A DNA stretch of 64,000 nucleotides. Source: Pseudomonas gregormendelii (GTDB lineage Bacteria; Pseudomonadota; Gammaproteobacteria; Pseudomonadales; Pseudomonadaceae). Where the stretch lies: positions 58,759 through 122,758 of the forward strand of contig NZ_JADEVO010000015.1 in the NCBI RefSeq assembly GCF_017114825.1. The letters run 5' to 3'. Of this stretch, positions 18,612 to 28,142 are shown piece by piece; the first letter of the stretch is position 1, and each line of letters opens with the position of its first letter. The translations under genes were made by a program, and so were the position numbers. The notes under the pieces are model-generated. The model saw only the letters and a list, made by a program, of their open reading frames with translations. It was not told the origin of the DNA and searched no databases.

Positions 18612-18850
18612 TCCGGCTGTTCCGCGTCGAAGGGTTCCTCGGCGAGTTCGCCATCGCGCTCAAGCAGCACCTGCACCTTTTGCTCGGCCTGAGCCAGCGC
18701 CGCCTGGCAATCGCGAGTCAGCCCGATGCCCTGCTCGAAAGCCGTCAGCGAATCTTCCAGCGACAACTCGCCGTTCTCCAGTCGCTCGACCAGTGTTTGC
18801 AGGTCAGCGAGGGATTGTTCGAAATCCAGTGCAGCTTTTTTGCGGGCCAT
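18608..18850 (-). CDS. xseB: Exodeoxyribonuclease VII small subunit
   Basis: 80 residues with the family core [20 protein letters not shown] and [19 protein letters not shown], predicted to be two helices. It binds XseA to form exonuclease VII. It is first in the xseB-ispA-dxs operon. Confidence 0.96.
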   Translation of the reverse strand: MARKKAALDFEQSLADLQTLVERLENGELSLEDSLTAFEQGIGLTRDCQAALAQAEQKVQVLLERDGELAEEPFDAEQPE

Positions 18851-18949
18851 GGCGGCTATTTCCGGTTGACGTTAAACCGGCGCGACACTAGCAGACATGG
18901 GGGTTATGGGCAAATGAACGGGGGTTTTATGCCCTGTTTCAGGGGCATT

Positions 18950-18973
18950 GACACACTCCCACAGGAGTGTGTC
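18950..18973 (-). terminator. Hairpin downstream of the fic gene
   Basis: GACACACTCC and GGAGTGTGTC form a perfect 10-bp stem with a 4-base loop, 9 bases beyond the fic stop on the minus strand. There is no U-run after it, so it may be a weak or factor-dependent end rather than a classical terminator. Confidence 0.4.
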
Positions 18974-18981
18974 TCAACAGG

Positions 18982-20127
18982 TCATTGTGTTGAAGGGTCT
19001 GGAAAATTGATTTGATATCGAGTGTTACGCCCGCCGCCGGGCAGTCGCCTCAGATAACCCCTCTCCAGCAGTTCGGATAGGTGACGAGTGGCAGTCGCCT
19101 TGGACACCTTCGCCACAGCCTGATACTGCGCCGCGCTAATCCCGCCTTCGAAACCTTGCTCCCCACCATCGAGCAAACGGTTCAATACCTTGGTTTGTTC
19201 TACCGTCAGTGCAGACTCCCGGTGCGCCTGCCAGAACCGCGCCTTGCCCAGCACCGATTCGATCCTCACCATGGCCTGCCGCAAGCTGCGCAACAGGGTT
19301 TTCAGAAACCACTCCAGCCACTCTGTGATATCAACCGTCGCCTTCTGGCTGTTTTCCAGTACCCGGTAGTACCCCGAACGGTCTTCAAGAATGCTCGCTG
19401 ACATCGCATAAAACCGAATGGCCTGCGCCTCACCCTGGGCCAGCGCAAGATCGGTGATCGTTCGCGTCAGCCGACCGTTACCGTCGTCGAAGGGATGCAG
19501 AGTGACAAACCAGAAGTGCGCAATGCCCGCCCGCAGTAGTGGATCGAGATTCGCTTGGCTACGGCTGGCTTCAAACCACGCCAGGAAAGTCTGCAGATGC
19601 TGTTCAAGACCGAGCCTGGGCGGAGCTTCAAAGTGCACGGTGGGCTTGTCGATTCGTCCTGACACCACTTGCATCGGGTCATCGCCGCGTAACGCGCCGA
19701 CACGGATCGGTCGGGCGGACAGGTTGGAGTCCTGCTCGGGAAATAGCCACTGGTGCCAATCAAAAAGGCGTGCCAATGTCAGCGGCTGGTCAAAATGCCG
19801 GGTGGCATCAAGCATCAGTTGCGCCAAGCCTTCACTGCGCTGGCTCACGTTATTGCCGTCTATCAACTCCAGCCCCAAGCGTCGCGCCAGCGACGACCGT
19901 ACCGACCCGACATTCAGTTGCTCACCCTCAATGGCGGAAGAGGTGACGATGTTTTGCAGCAAAGCATCCAGTTCGCTCTGCGCGCTCAGCGAATGACTCA
20001 CCGAACTCGACATGCCCATCAACTGTCCTTGCACCTGGACGCAGTCGCGCAGCAAAGGTGCGAGGCGTTCGGTTTGCCAGTTGAAGTCAGGCCAATCCGG
20101 CTGCTGCCAGATCCAGTTCAGGGCCAT
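18982..20127 (-). CDS. fic: Class II Fic-domain protein with DUF4172 and winged helix
   Basis: 381 residues. The N-terminal WIWQQPDWPDFNW is the DUF4172 signature. The inhibitory helix motif SSAIEG (residues 63-68) matches [S/T]xxxE[G/N], which blocks ATP binding in class II Fic proteins. The catalytic motif HPFDDGNGRLTR is intact at 211-222. A C-terminal winged-helix region (about 310-375, VSKATATRHLSELLERGYL) should bind DNA. The family usually transfers AMP to protein hydroxyls. It is a single gene with a repeat array at its promoter that the winged helix could bind (inference). Confidence 0.9.
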   Translation of the reverse strand: MALNWIWQQPDWPDFNWQTERLAPLLRDCVQVQGQLMGMSSSVSHSLSAQSELDALLQNIVTSSAIEGEQLNVGSVRSSLARRLGLELIDGNNVSQRSEGLAQLMLDATRHFDQPLTLARLFDWHQWLFPEQDSNLSARPIRVGALRGDDPMQVVSGRIDKPTVHFEAPPRLGLEQHLQTFLAWFEASRSQANLDPLLRAGIAHFWFVTLHPFDDGNGRLTRTITDLALAQGEAQAIRFYAMSASILEDRSGYYRVLENSQKATVDITEWLEWFLKTLLRSLRQAMVRIESVLGKARFWQAHRESALTVEQTKVLNRLLDGGEQGFEGGISAAQYQAVAKVSKATATRHLSELLERGYLRRLPGGGRNTRYQINFPDPSTQ

Positions 20128-20149
20128 AATCCGGTCCTTTTGAGATGTG

Positions 20150-20212
20150 TGAGCCGATTAGAGAGTCTATTCGGCTCATCTGATGAGCCGAATATGGCGT
20201 TTATTCGGCTCA
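20150..20212 (-). promoter_or_regulatory. Four-copy TTCGGCTCA operator array upstream of fic
   Basis: Four copies of one motif: TGAGCCGA at 20150-20157, TATTCGGCTCA at 20168-20178, TGAGCCGAATA at 20184-20194 and TATTCGGCTCA at 20202-20212. Copies two and three form a perfect dyad with a 5-base centre. The array starts 23 bases upstream of the fic ATG, covering the place where a promoter would be. Autoregulation by the Fic winged helix is the simplest reading. Confidence 0.7.
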
Positions 20213-20353
20213 CCGTCCACCCCTTGGTCGCGATTCCTACTGCAAATCAACCGGACCTGATTGTTAAAAACTGCCCGACTGTCTAACCTCGCGCCATCCT
20301 TGACCCGATATTCGCGGGTCATTCTGACGAAACGCAATTTTTGGATCTGTAAC

Positions 20354-20397
20354 GCACCGAGGATCGGGTGCCAGGTTTCGTTATGCATGGCAGGAGG
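20354..20397 (+). promoter_or_regulatory. Candidate RsmA/CsrA binding sites in the mag leader
   Basis: GCACC and GGTGC (20354-20358 and 20367-20371) form a stem whose 8-base loop GAGGATCG exposes AGGA. A second GGA sits in the ribosome binding site (GCAGGAGG, ending at 20397). One GGA hairpin upstream plus one at the Shine-Dalgarno site is the usual pattern of RsmA-repressed mRNAs. The mag operon of P. aeruginosa is reported to be under RetS/RsmA control. Confidence 0.55.
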
Positions 20398-20403
20398 CGT
20401 CAC

Positions 20404-21195
20404 ATGCGTTGTTTTCTTTCACTGCTGATGCTGCTGGGCTGGGCCTGCGCTGCCTTGGCCGAGCCGACGGCGCAATTGTCAGAACCGGTCGGTGGCTGGC
20501 GCTACAACGGCTTGCTCGATCGCAGTGAATATCCTCAGGTTGCCTATCCGACGCCACCCATCGACCGGGGCGTGCAGCGCAATCGCACCATGATCCAGGG
20601 CCAGCTCAAGGCCATCGGCACCCAGCGCGGGCCGCATACCCTGGCCGTCAACGGCAATCCCCTGAATCTGTACACCGACGACCAGGGCCGCTTCGCCCGG
20701 CCCTATGCGTTCGGTGCCGGCTCCAATAGTGTCGAAGTGCGCAGCGCCGAAGGCAAATCCCTCAAGCGCGTTCAATTCTATGAAGCCAACAGCCTGCGCA
20801 CCCCGGCGCAGATTCGCGTGGTGCTGGGCTGGGACGATCCGAAAGCCGAGCTCGACCTGCACATCGTCACACCCGATGGCCAGCATGCATTCTGGTCGCA
20901 TCCGGCGTTATCCAACGGGGGCGGCCTGGACCCGGACGGGGTGGACGGTCCCGGCCCGGAAATGTTCACCATGACCGCGCCGATGCGTGGCACCTATCTG
21001 GTTTACGTCAACTATTGGGGCAACTTCGGTAGCGGCGGCTATAACTTCGATGAGACCAGTAACCAGAACGAGGTCATCACCTCGCAAATCAACCTGGTGC
21101 TGAACGAGAACACCGTCAACGAAAAACGCGAAACCTTCATCGTGCCCCTGCGCGCGATTGGTGACCTGCTGCTGGTCAAGACTTTCAACTATTAA
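20404..21195 (+). CDS. magA: DUF2135 (YfaP-like) periplasmic protein MagA
   Basis: 263 residues from the ATG at 20404, with GGAGG six bases upstream; earlier in-frame codons lack such a site. Signal peptide about 1-19 (ALAEP). The DUF2135 part is VLGWDDPKAELDLHIVTPDGQ, then YLVYVNYWGNFG, a beta-sandwich. It is first in a six-gene operon matching magABCDEF and is paralogous to MagF at 29766 (same GGWR, NSVEVRS, DLDLH-type and YLVYVNY stretches). In P. aeruginosa MagA is found in a complex with MagD. Confidence 0.88.
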   Translation: MRCFLSLLMLLGWACAALAEPTAQLSEPVGGWRYNGLLDRSEYPQVAYPTPPIDRGVQRNRTMIQGQLKAIGTQRGPHTLAVNGNPLNLYTDDQGRFARPYAFGAGSNSVEVRSAEGKSLKRVQFYEANSLRTPAQIRVVLGWDDPKAELDLHIVTPDGQHAFWSHPALSNGGGLDPDGVDGPGPEMFTMTAPMRGTYLVYVNYWGNFGSGGYNFDETSNQNEVITSQINLVLNENTVNEKRETFIVPLRAIGDLLLVKTFNY

Positions 21196-21234
21196 GCATC
21201 CCGCTCCACGGATGAACAGCTGAGCCTCGGGAAC

Positions 21235-22944
21235 ATGAGCGTGAATATGAGCGATAACACTGTACCTGCGTCAGCCAATCCCCCGCGTCGCTGGCCGGCA
21301 CTGTTGATCGGGCTGTGCGTAGTGGCTGGCGTGGCCGGCGCCATGGGTTGGTTCATGTACAAACCCAAGGCGCCGATGGCGCTGCTGGCCAGCGACAAGC
21401 TGGGGATGAGCCGGCCGGACGGCCTGCTCGAAACCCATTCCCTGAGTCAGTTGCCCAAAGACCTGCTGGCCGTGCCGTTCCTCAAGGAAACCCTGACTGA
21501 GGATTTCGTCTTCTATTACGAGACCCATGCCGATCGCCTGGGCTTGATCGGCAGCCTGCGGCGGATCATCTACGAGCATGACCTGAAATTACAGGACAGC
21601 CTCATCGAGCAGCTGTTCGATCAGCCGGCAGACATTGCACTGTGGCGCGGGGCAGATGGTCGCCTGAAGGATTTTCTGCTGGTGATGGATCGTGGAGGCC
21701 TGGCCAAAGTGCTGGAGCCGCTGGCCAAGGTGGCGCTGGATGATACGCAGTTGAGCAAGGTCGCTGAGGTGAAAGTCGGCGCCGACGATGTCGCGCTGTA
21801 CCAGCTGACCTATAACGCTACCAAGGCGTTGCTGTTCGCTTCTCATGGCGACAAATTGGTGGTGCTGTCCAATCCGGTCCGCCTGCAAGACCCCGAAGAT
21901 GGCGCAGCGCCAGAGCCGGGCAGCGTTTCCAGCCAGGCCATCGCGGCCTTGCTCAATGGCGAAAAACTGTTCCCCGAGGCATTTGGCCTGCAACCCCGAG
22001 CCCCGGAGGTGAAACAGCGGCTGTCGGTGAATTCCAGTGTTTTGGCCATGGGCTACCAGCGATTCATCCCCAACTTTGCCGGGCTGCGGTTCGACATGGA
22101 CGACCAGGGCTGGCACAGCTTCCTCGCCATGGACGAACTGGACAACCAGCCGGACTTCGATTTCAAGCCGATCTGGCAGGCCATGCCCATGGGCGCCAGC
22201 GCCTGTGTGGCCTTGCCGCTGGCCGCCGAGCAACAGCAACCCTTACTGGTGAAGCTCGGCGCCGACGACAAGGTGGCCCAGGCGTTGACCGGACATATGG
22301 CAGGTGCTGCCGGCCTGTGCTGGTACGCCGATTCGCGGCTGTACACGCCGTTGATGGTGGCGAGCCTGGACGATGATGACAGCGCCAGACTCGACGGCGA
22401 CCTGGGCACTTTGTTCGGCTCGATGGTCGGTGCCTATGAAGGCAAGGTCGATGAGCATGCTTTCCCGGTGGTGGAAGAACAGCAGGGTGAAATCCGCCAG
22501 TGGCAGCGTCAGGTCAGCTCCAACTTCGGCCCCTATGCTGCCAGCGAGGCCGAGCAACCGGCGGCGATCACCGGCAAGGCGTTCATGCGAGTGAGTCTGG
22601 CGCGCCATGGCTCGACGCTGCTGTTCTCCCTCGACGACAAACTCGTCGACAAAGCCCTCGACACCCTCGACAAGCGTTTTCCGCCGATGGCCGACCTGGT
22701 GCCCAAAGACCTGTTGATGCCGGTGTATTTCGGCCCCGATGCCATGGCGCAACTGATGCAGCAGGAAACCCTCGACAGCCTGCCACAGGACATGGAACCG
22801 GTGTTTTACAACGCTGCCCAAACTTACCTGATGCCCAAACTGCGCACGCTGGGCGGCTATGGCAAATACGCCCTGACCTTGCCCGAAGGCAGCGAGCCCA
22901 ACGGCCATTGGCAGTGGCTGCCGTTGCAGTGGAAAGCCCTGTGA
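21235..22944 (+). CDS. magB: DUF2138 membrane-anchored protein MagB
   Basis: 569 residues. One N-terminal membrane segment (about 20-40, [20 protein letters not shown]) anchors a large periplasmic domain of the DUF2138 (E. coli YfaA) family. ATG 21235 is used; ATG 21247 in the same frame is possible. The stop overlaps the GTG start of magC. It is likely to hold the macroglobulin complex at the inner membrane, as reported for P. aeruginosa MagB. Confidence 0.87.
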   Translation: MSVNMSDNTVPASANPPRRWPALLIGLCVVAGVAGAMGWFMYKPKAPMALLASDKLGMSRPDGLLETHSLSQLPKDLLAVPFLKETLTEDFVFYYETHADRLGLIGSLRRIIYEHDLKLQDSLIEQLFDQPADIALWRGADGRLKDFLLVMDRGGLAKVLEPLAKVALDDTQLSKVAEVKVGADDVALYQLTYNATKALLFASHGDKLVVLSNPVRLQDPEDGAAPEPGSVSSQAIAALLNGEKLFPEAFGLQPRAPEVKQRLSVNSSVLAMGYQRFIPNFAGLRFDMDDQGWHSFLAMDELDNQPDFDFKPIWQAMPMGASACVALPLAAEQQQPLLVKLGADDKVAQALTGHMAGAAGLCWYADSRLYTPLMVASLDDDDSARLDGDLGTLFGSMVGAYEGKVDEHAFPVVEEQQGEIRQWQRQVSSNFGPYAASEAEQPAAITGKAFMRVSLARHGSTLLFSLDDKLVDKALDTLDKRFPPMADLVPKDLLMPVYFGPDAMAQLMQQETLDSLPQDMEPVFYNAAQTYLMPKLRTLGGYGKYALTLPEGSEPNGHWQWLPLQWKAL

Positions 22945-23579
22945 CCTTGCTTGTCCGCAGCCTTGGCCTGGTGGCGATGCTCTTGGGCACTCGCGTGTTC
23001 GCCAGCGACGCGGCCTCGCTCGATCCACAGCAGTCCCAGGTGTTTCGCGCCTGGTTCGTACGCATCGCCCAGGAACAGTTGGTGCAGGGCCCAAGCCCCC
23101 GCTGGTATCAGCAGGACTGCGCCGGGCTGGTTCGATTTGCCGCCAACGAAGCCCTGAAGATGCATGACGACAAATGGCTGCGCAGCAATGGCCTGTCCAA
23201 TCGCTACCTGCCGCCGGAATTGCAACTGAGTGAGGCGCAACGTGGCCTGGCCCGACAGTGGCAGCAAGGTGGCGGCAAGGTCGGGCCCTACGTCAACGCG
23301 ATCAAGCTGATCCAGTTCAACAGTCATCTGGTTGGCCGTGACGTGGCTCAGGCCCGGCCCGGCGACCTGATGTTTTTTGATCAGGGTGACGACCAGCACC
23401 TGATGATCTGGATGGGCCGCCACATTGCCTATCACACTGGCACCACCACCCCGACTGACAACGGCATGCGCTCCGCGAGCCTGCAGCAACTCATGACATG
23501 GAAGGACACCCGATGGATACCCGACGCAGCCAATCCCAACTTCATCGGCGTCTATCGACTGAATTTTCTCTCCCAATGA
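22941..23579 (+). CDS. magC: DUF1175 (YfaT-like) protein MagC, possible NlpC/P60-like fold
   Basis: 212 residues from the GTG at 22941, which overlaps the magB stop (GTGA). Signal peptide about 1-21 (VFAS). The middle has [15 protein letters not shown] and later [14 protein letters not shown]; this DCxxLVRF ... H spacing resembles the Cys/His pair of NlpC/P60 cysteine peptidases. A wall-directed hydrolase or its inactive relative is possible (inference). The stop overlaps the magD ATG (ATGA). Confidence 0.85.
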   Translation: MTLLVRSLGLVAMLLGTRVFASDAASLDPQQSQVFRAWFVRIAQEQLVQGPSPRWYQQDCAGLVRFAANEALKMHDDKWLRSNGLSNRYLPPELQLSEAQRGLARQWQQGGGKVGPYVNAIKLIQFNSHLVGRDVAQARPGDLMFFDQGDDQHLMIWMGRHIAYHTGTTTPTDNGMRSASLQQLMTWKDTRWIPDAANPNFIGVYRLNFLSQ

Positions 23580-26500
23580 TCGGTGCCCGCATGCTGCGCT
23601 TTCTGCCTTTGCTGTTGGTTGTGATGCTGCCTTTCCCGGTGGCTCATGCTGAAGACAGCGTCCAGCCAAGTGGCTACACGCCGGTGGCCGGCGAAAGTTT
23701 TTTCCTGCTGGCCGACAGCAGTTTTGCCAGCGACGAACCCGCAGTGGTTCGGCTCGAAGCCCCCGGGCGCGATTACCGCCGGTTTCGCATGGAGCCCTAT
23801 GGCGGCGCGGATATCCGGGTGTATCGCATCGACAAGCCGCTGGACTTTCTCAAGCGCCAGAAGAACCTGCACCGAGTGGTCAGTGATGGCCAGTTCAAGG
23901 GCGAAGGCCTGTCGAACACCCTCGCGTACCTGTGGGATAACTGGTATCGCAAGTCCCGTCGGGTGATGCAGCGAGCGTTTTCCTACGAGTCGCGTAAACA
24001 GGTCACCGAGGAAGTACCGGAGCTGAAGATGGGCGCCGCCATGGCTGCGCCCACGCCCTACGATGCCCAGCCGCAGTTCGCCCTGATTCCGGGCTTGCCG
24101 GTGGTCAGCCAGTTCCGCTACCCGCTGTGGGAAGCCAAGCCGATCCAGCCGCCGCCAGGCGTCAACCTGGCCGGTTCCTCCAGCGATTTTGTCAGCGTCG
24201 CTACGGGCAACGTCTACATCCCGCTGGGTCATTTGAAGCCGGGTCTTTACCTGGTGGAGGCGCTGATCGGCAAGTACCGCGCAACCACCATGGTGTTCGT
24301 CTCCAACACCGTGGCCGTGAGCAAAATTGCCGGTGATGAATTGGTGGTCTGGGCGGCGCGCAAACAGGAAGGCAGCTCGGTGCCGAAGGTTAACGTGCTG
24401 TGGACCGATGGTCTCGGCGTGATGAGCAGCGGCGCTACCGACGCCGACGGTTTGCTGCGCCTCAAACACGTCAGCCCTGAGCGTTCGTTCGTGATCGGCG
24501 AGGACGAGGAGGGCGGTGTTTTCGTCTCCGAGAACTTCTATTACGACAGCGAAATCTACGACACCAAACTCTATGCGTTTACCGACCGGCCGCTTTACCG
24601 GCTGGGGGATTGGGTGTCGCTGAAAATCGTCGGCCGCGAGTTCAAGAACGCCCGGGATTCCCTGGCGCCGACTGCTGCCGACGTCAACGTGATCGTGCTT
24701 GACGCCACCGGCACGGCGCTGCAATCGCTGGCTCTGAAGCTCGACTCCAAATCCGGTACCCAGGGTCGTTTCCAGCTGCCGGAAAACGCAGTGGCGGGCG
24801 GTTATGAATTGCGTTTCAGCTACAAGGATCAGGCCTACAGCAGTGCCTTTCGCGTCGCCGAATACATCAAGCCGCACTTCGAAATCTCGCTGAACCTGGC
24901 CAAGCAGGATTACCGTACGGGCGAGCCGGTGAAGGGCAGTCTCGTGCTGTTGTACCCGGACGGCAAACCGGTGGCCAACGCCAAGTTGACCCTGAGCCTG
25001 CGCGCCCAGCAGTTGTCGATGGTCGACAACGAGCTGCAATACCTCGGGCAATTCCCGATTGAGCTGACCAGCACCGAACTGACCACCGATGCCAAGGGCA
25101 ACGCGACCCTCGACCTGCCGGCCGCCGACAAACCGAGCCGCTACATGCTCACGGTGTTCGCCAGCGATGGCGCGGCGTATCGGGTCAGGACCACCAAGGA
25201 AATCCTCATCGACCGTGGTGCTGCAAGTTTCAGCTTGCGTGCACCGCAGCGCTTCAGCGCCGTCGGCGACAAGGTCGCCTTCGGCTACGCCAACGAAAGT
25301 GCTGGCGAGCAAAGCAAAGCCGTGACCCCGAGCAGCTACAGCTGGGTGCGCCTGGAAGACCAGACCACCGGCGACGGCAAACTCGGCGCCAAAGACCAAG
25401 GCTTCACTATCGCATTCGACCGTCCGGGCACCTACAACCTGACGCTGAAGGATGCGCATGGCCGCGTCGTCGGCGCCACCGGTCATTCGGTCACCGGCGA
25501 GGGCGTCAAAGCCGTGCCGGGCACTGTGGAAATTGTCCTCGATAAACCCGAGTACAAGACCGGCGAAGAAGCCCTCGCCTTGATCACCTTCCCGGAACCG
25601 GTCAGCGATGCACTGCTGTCCCTGGAGCGTGACAAGGTCGAGGCCACCGCGTTGCTGTCCCGGGGCGGTGACTGGCTGAAGATGGAAAAACTCAGCCAGA
25701 CCCAGTACCGCGCGCGTATCCCGGTGAAGGATAACTTTGCACCGAACCTGACATTCTCCGTGCTCTACACCAAGGGCGGTCAGTACAGCTTCCAGAACGC
25801 CGGCATCAAAGTGGTGACGCCGCAAATCGACGTGGCGATTGCCACCGATAAAGAGACGTACCAGCCGGGCGATACCGTGTCGGTTGACCTGTCCACGCAG
25901 TTCGCCGGCAAGCCATTTGCGGCGCACCTGACGGTCAGCGTCGTCGATGAAATGATCTACGCGCTGCAACCGGAAGTCGCGCCGACCATCGACCAGTTCT
26001 TCTACCACCCGCGCCGCAACAACGTGCGTACCAGCGCCAGCCTGTCGTTCATCAGCTACGACGTGGCATTGCCCGGCAGCCCAGGCGCGCCGGGCAAAGC
26101 CAACCGCAGCGAACGCGGGGTGAAGGTGCTGGAGCGCCCGCGTCGTGAAGACGTCGACACTGCCGCCTGGCAGCCTGAATTGGTGACCGATGCCAGCGGC
26201 AAAACCCGTTTCACCTTCAAGATGCCGGACTCGCTGACTCGCTGGCGTATCACCGCCCGGGCCATCGCTGATGACGGGCAGGTTGGGCAAAAGAAACAAT
26301 TCGTGCGCTCGGAAAAACCGCTGTACCTGAAGTGGAGCGGCCCGACCCGATTCCGTACCGGCGACAAACCGGAACTCGGTGTGTTCGCTTTCAGCCAAGC
26401 CGAAAAACCGGTCAAGGCTGAGCTGGTGATTCATTACGGCGGCGCCGACCAGCGCGTGCCGGTGACCCTGAACAACGGCATCAACTACATCGCGTTGCCG

Positions 26501-28141
26501 GCGTTTGCGCTTGTGAGTGGCGACTGGACCGCCGAACTGGTGCAGGACGGTAAAACCGCCGACGCCCTGGCGGTGCGCCTGACCGCGACCGGTGAAGGTT
26601 GGCAGGTCACCCAGAGCCAGGTCGTGGACGCGCTCCGCGGTGATACAGCGCTGACCTTGCCGGCGGACGCGACGGATATTCGCCTGCGCCTGGATGACAG
26701 TCCGCAGGCGTTGTTCCGCTCGGCGCTCGATGATTTGTTGAGTTATCCGTACGGCGGCGTCGAGCAAACCGCCAGCCAGTTGTTGCCATTGAGCATCGCC
26801 TATCCATCGCTGTCGTCGAACCCTCAGGTCCGCGATCGCTTGCGCCTGATCATGCAAAACAGCCGTCTGCGCCTGGTGCAAATGGCCGGTCCTTCGGCGA
26901 GTTTCACCTGGTGGGGCCAGGATGGGGAACCGGACGCCTTCCTCACCGCTTACGCCTATTACGCCGACTGGTACGCCAGCAAAGCGCTGGAACTGACCCT
27001 GCCGCCGGAGCATTGGCAGCGGGTGCTTGAGGTTTACGCCAAGCAAGCGAAGCACACGCCACTGCTGCAGCGGGCGCTGATTCTGGCTTTCGCCAAGCAG
27101 ATGCAATTACCGGTGAACACCTTGCTCAGCGGGTTGCTGGAAGACCTGACACAAGCAGGCGAGGGGCCGGCAGCGAACATGCTCGACGACGCTCAAGACA
27201 GCCTGGTCATGGGCGATCCGGATTCGGCGTTGGGCCTATCGGTGGCTCGAGTGCTGGCGGCGTCCCTGGCCAACCAGCTGAAGGTCAGCCTGCCGGAGGC
27301 GTTCAATCGTCAGCTGGCGGACTCCCGGCAGCGCCTGGAGGTCAGTTCACAACCCTTTGTCGAAGCATTGAACCTGTCGCTGCAACCCTTCGATCAGGCC
27401 CAGGCGCAAGCCTTGCTGCAACGCCTGCTGCCGCAACATTCCACCCTGGAACGCGCTTTGGCGCTGACCTGGCTGGCGCGCAGCATTGAACAGGCCTCGC
27501 CCACCATCGCGCTGGCACCGGGAGACGGCTGGAAGAAACAGCATGGCGCAACCGGTGAGCTGTACTGGACGTGGCAGGGCGCTACGCCGGTGCCGACAGT
27601 GCTGGCGTTGTCCGGGACACAGGAGCGGCCGTTAAAAGCCGCGCTGAGTTTCCAGACGCGGCAGCCGCCTGCCGATCCATTGGCCGTGACCGTTACCCGC
27701 CGTTTGTCACGACTGGTGCCCGGTGACGAAGCCTTCACCTTCAAGCTCGAGCCGGTGAACGGCAAGCCGTTGTCCAGCGACAGCCTGTACCTGGACGAAG
27801 TGATCATCACCAGCAAAGCGTCGAAACCGCTGCGCTACGGCATGATCGAAGTGCCGCTGCCACCGGGCGCCGATGTCGAGCGCACCACCTGGGGCATCAA
27901 GTTGATGGGCAAGGCCGGCACCGAACCGACTTCGCTGGAGAAGGCGCGTTTCGAACCGGGGCAAATGGCTTACGCGATTCCAGTGGATGCCTTGAGCGGC
28001 GAATTGCGCGTGCGTCACCTGGTGCGCTTCTCGCAGAAAGGCCAGTTCAACCTGCCGCCAGTGCGCTTCACCCAGATCTACGCGCCACAGCACCAGGCCC
28101 AGGAACAGAAACCGGCGCTTGGCCAGGTCATGGTCCACTGA
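23576..28141 (+). CDS. magD: Bacterial alpha-2-macroglobulin MagD (YfaS-like)
   Basis: 1521 residues from the ATG at 23576, which overlaps the magC stop; ATG 23591 would also give a signal peptide ([14 protein letters not shown]). The MG domains and macroglobulin core run throughout: [33 protein letters not shown], then [23 protein letters not shown] text near residue 885 ([16 protein letters not shown]). At the thioester position the sequence is PYGGVEQT (GVEQ at 1061-1064), so the reactive cysteine of CxEQ is replaced by glycine. It should trap proteases only through its bait region. Periplasmic, inner-membrane-associated in P. aeruginosa. Confidence 0.93.
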   Translation: MIGARMLRFLPLLLVVMLPFPVAHAEDSVQPSGYTPVAGESFFLLADSSFASDEPAVVRLEAPGRDYRRFRMEPYGGADIRVYRIDKPLDFLKRQKNLHRVVSDGQFKGEGLSNTLAYLWDNWYRKSRRVMQRAFSYESRKQVTEEVPELKMGAAMAAPTPYDAQPQFALIPGLPVVSQFRYPLWEAKPIQPPPGVNLAGSSSDFVSVATGNVYIPLGHLKPGLYLVEALIGKYRATTMVFVSNTVAVSKIAGDELVVWAARKQEGSSVPKVNVLWTDGLGVMSSGATDADGLLRLKHVSPERSFVIGEDEEGGVFVSENFYYDSEIYDTKLYAFTDRPLYRLGDWVSLKIVGREFKNARDSLAPTAADVNVIVLDATGTALQSLALKLDSKSGTQGRFQLPENAVAGGYELRFSYKDQAYSSAFRVAEYIKPHFEISLNLAKQDYRTGEPVKGSLVLLYPDGKPVANAKLTLSLRAQQLSMVDNELQYLGQFPIELTSTELTTDAKGNATLDLPAADKPSRYMLTVFASDGAAYRVRTTKEILIDRGAASFSLRAPQRFSAVGDKVAFGYANESAGEQSKAVTPSSYSWVRLEDQTTGDGKLGAKDQGFTIAFDRPGTYNLTLKDAHGRVVGATGHSVTGEGVKAVPGTVEIVLDKPEYKTGEEALALITFPEPVSDALLSLERDKVEATALLSRGGDWLKMEKLSQTQYRARIPVKDNFAPNLTFSVLYTKGGQYSFQNAGIKVVTPQIDVAIATDKETYQPGDTVSVDLSTQFAGKPFAAHLTVSVVDEMIYALQPEVAPTIDQFFYHPRRNNVRTSASLSFISYDVALPGSPGAPGKANRSERGVKVLERPRREDVDTAAWQPELVTDASGKTRFTFKMPDSLTRWRITARAIADDGQVGQKKQFVRSEKPLYLKWSGPTRFRTGDKPELGVFAFSQAEKPVKAELVIHYGGADQRVPVTLNNGINYIALPAFALVSGDWTAELVQDGKTADALAVRLTATGEGWQVTQSQVVDALRGDTALTLPADATDIRLRLDDSPQALFRSALDDLLSYPYGGVEQTASQLLPLSIAYPSLSSNPQVRDRLRLIMQNSRLRLVQMAGPSASFTWWGQDGEPDAFLTAYAYYADWYASKALELTLPPEHWQRVLEVYAKQAKHTPLLQRALILAFAKQMQLPVNTLLSGLLEDLTQAGEGPAANMLDDAQDSLVMGDPDSALGLSVARVLAASLANQLKVSLPEAFNRQLADSRQRLEVSSQPFVEALNLSLQPFDQAQAQALLQRLLPQHSTLERALALTWLARSIEQASPTIALAPGDGWKKQHGATGELYWTWQGATPVPTVLALSGTQERPLKAALSFQTRQPPADPLAVTVTRRLSRLVPGDEAFTFKLEPVNGKPLSSDSLYLDEVIITSKASKPLRYGMIEVPLPPGADVERTTWGIKLMGKAGTEPTSLEKARFEPGQMAYAIPVDALSGELRVRHLVRFSQKGQFNLPPVRFTQIYAPQHQAQEQKPALGQVMVH

Positions 28142-28142
28142 C

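Noticed and set aside
23552..27106. 1184-codon open frame on the minus strand across magD
   Set aside because: A shadow of high-GC codon use in magD; it has no family features, and magD is clearly the coding strand.
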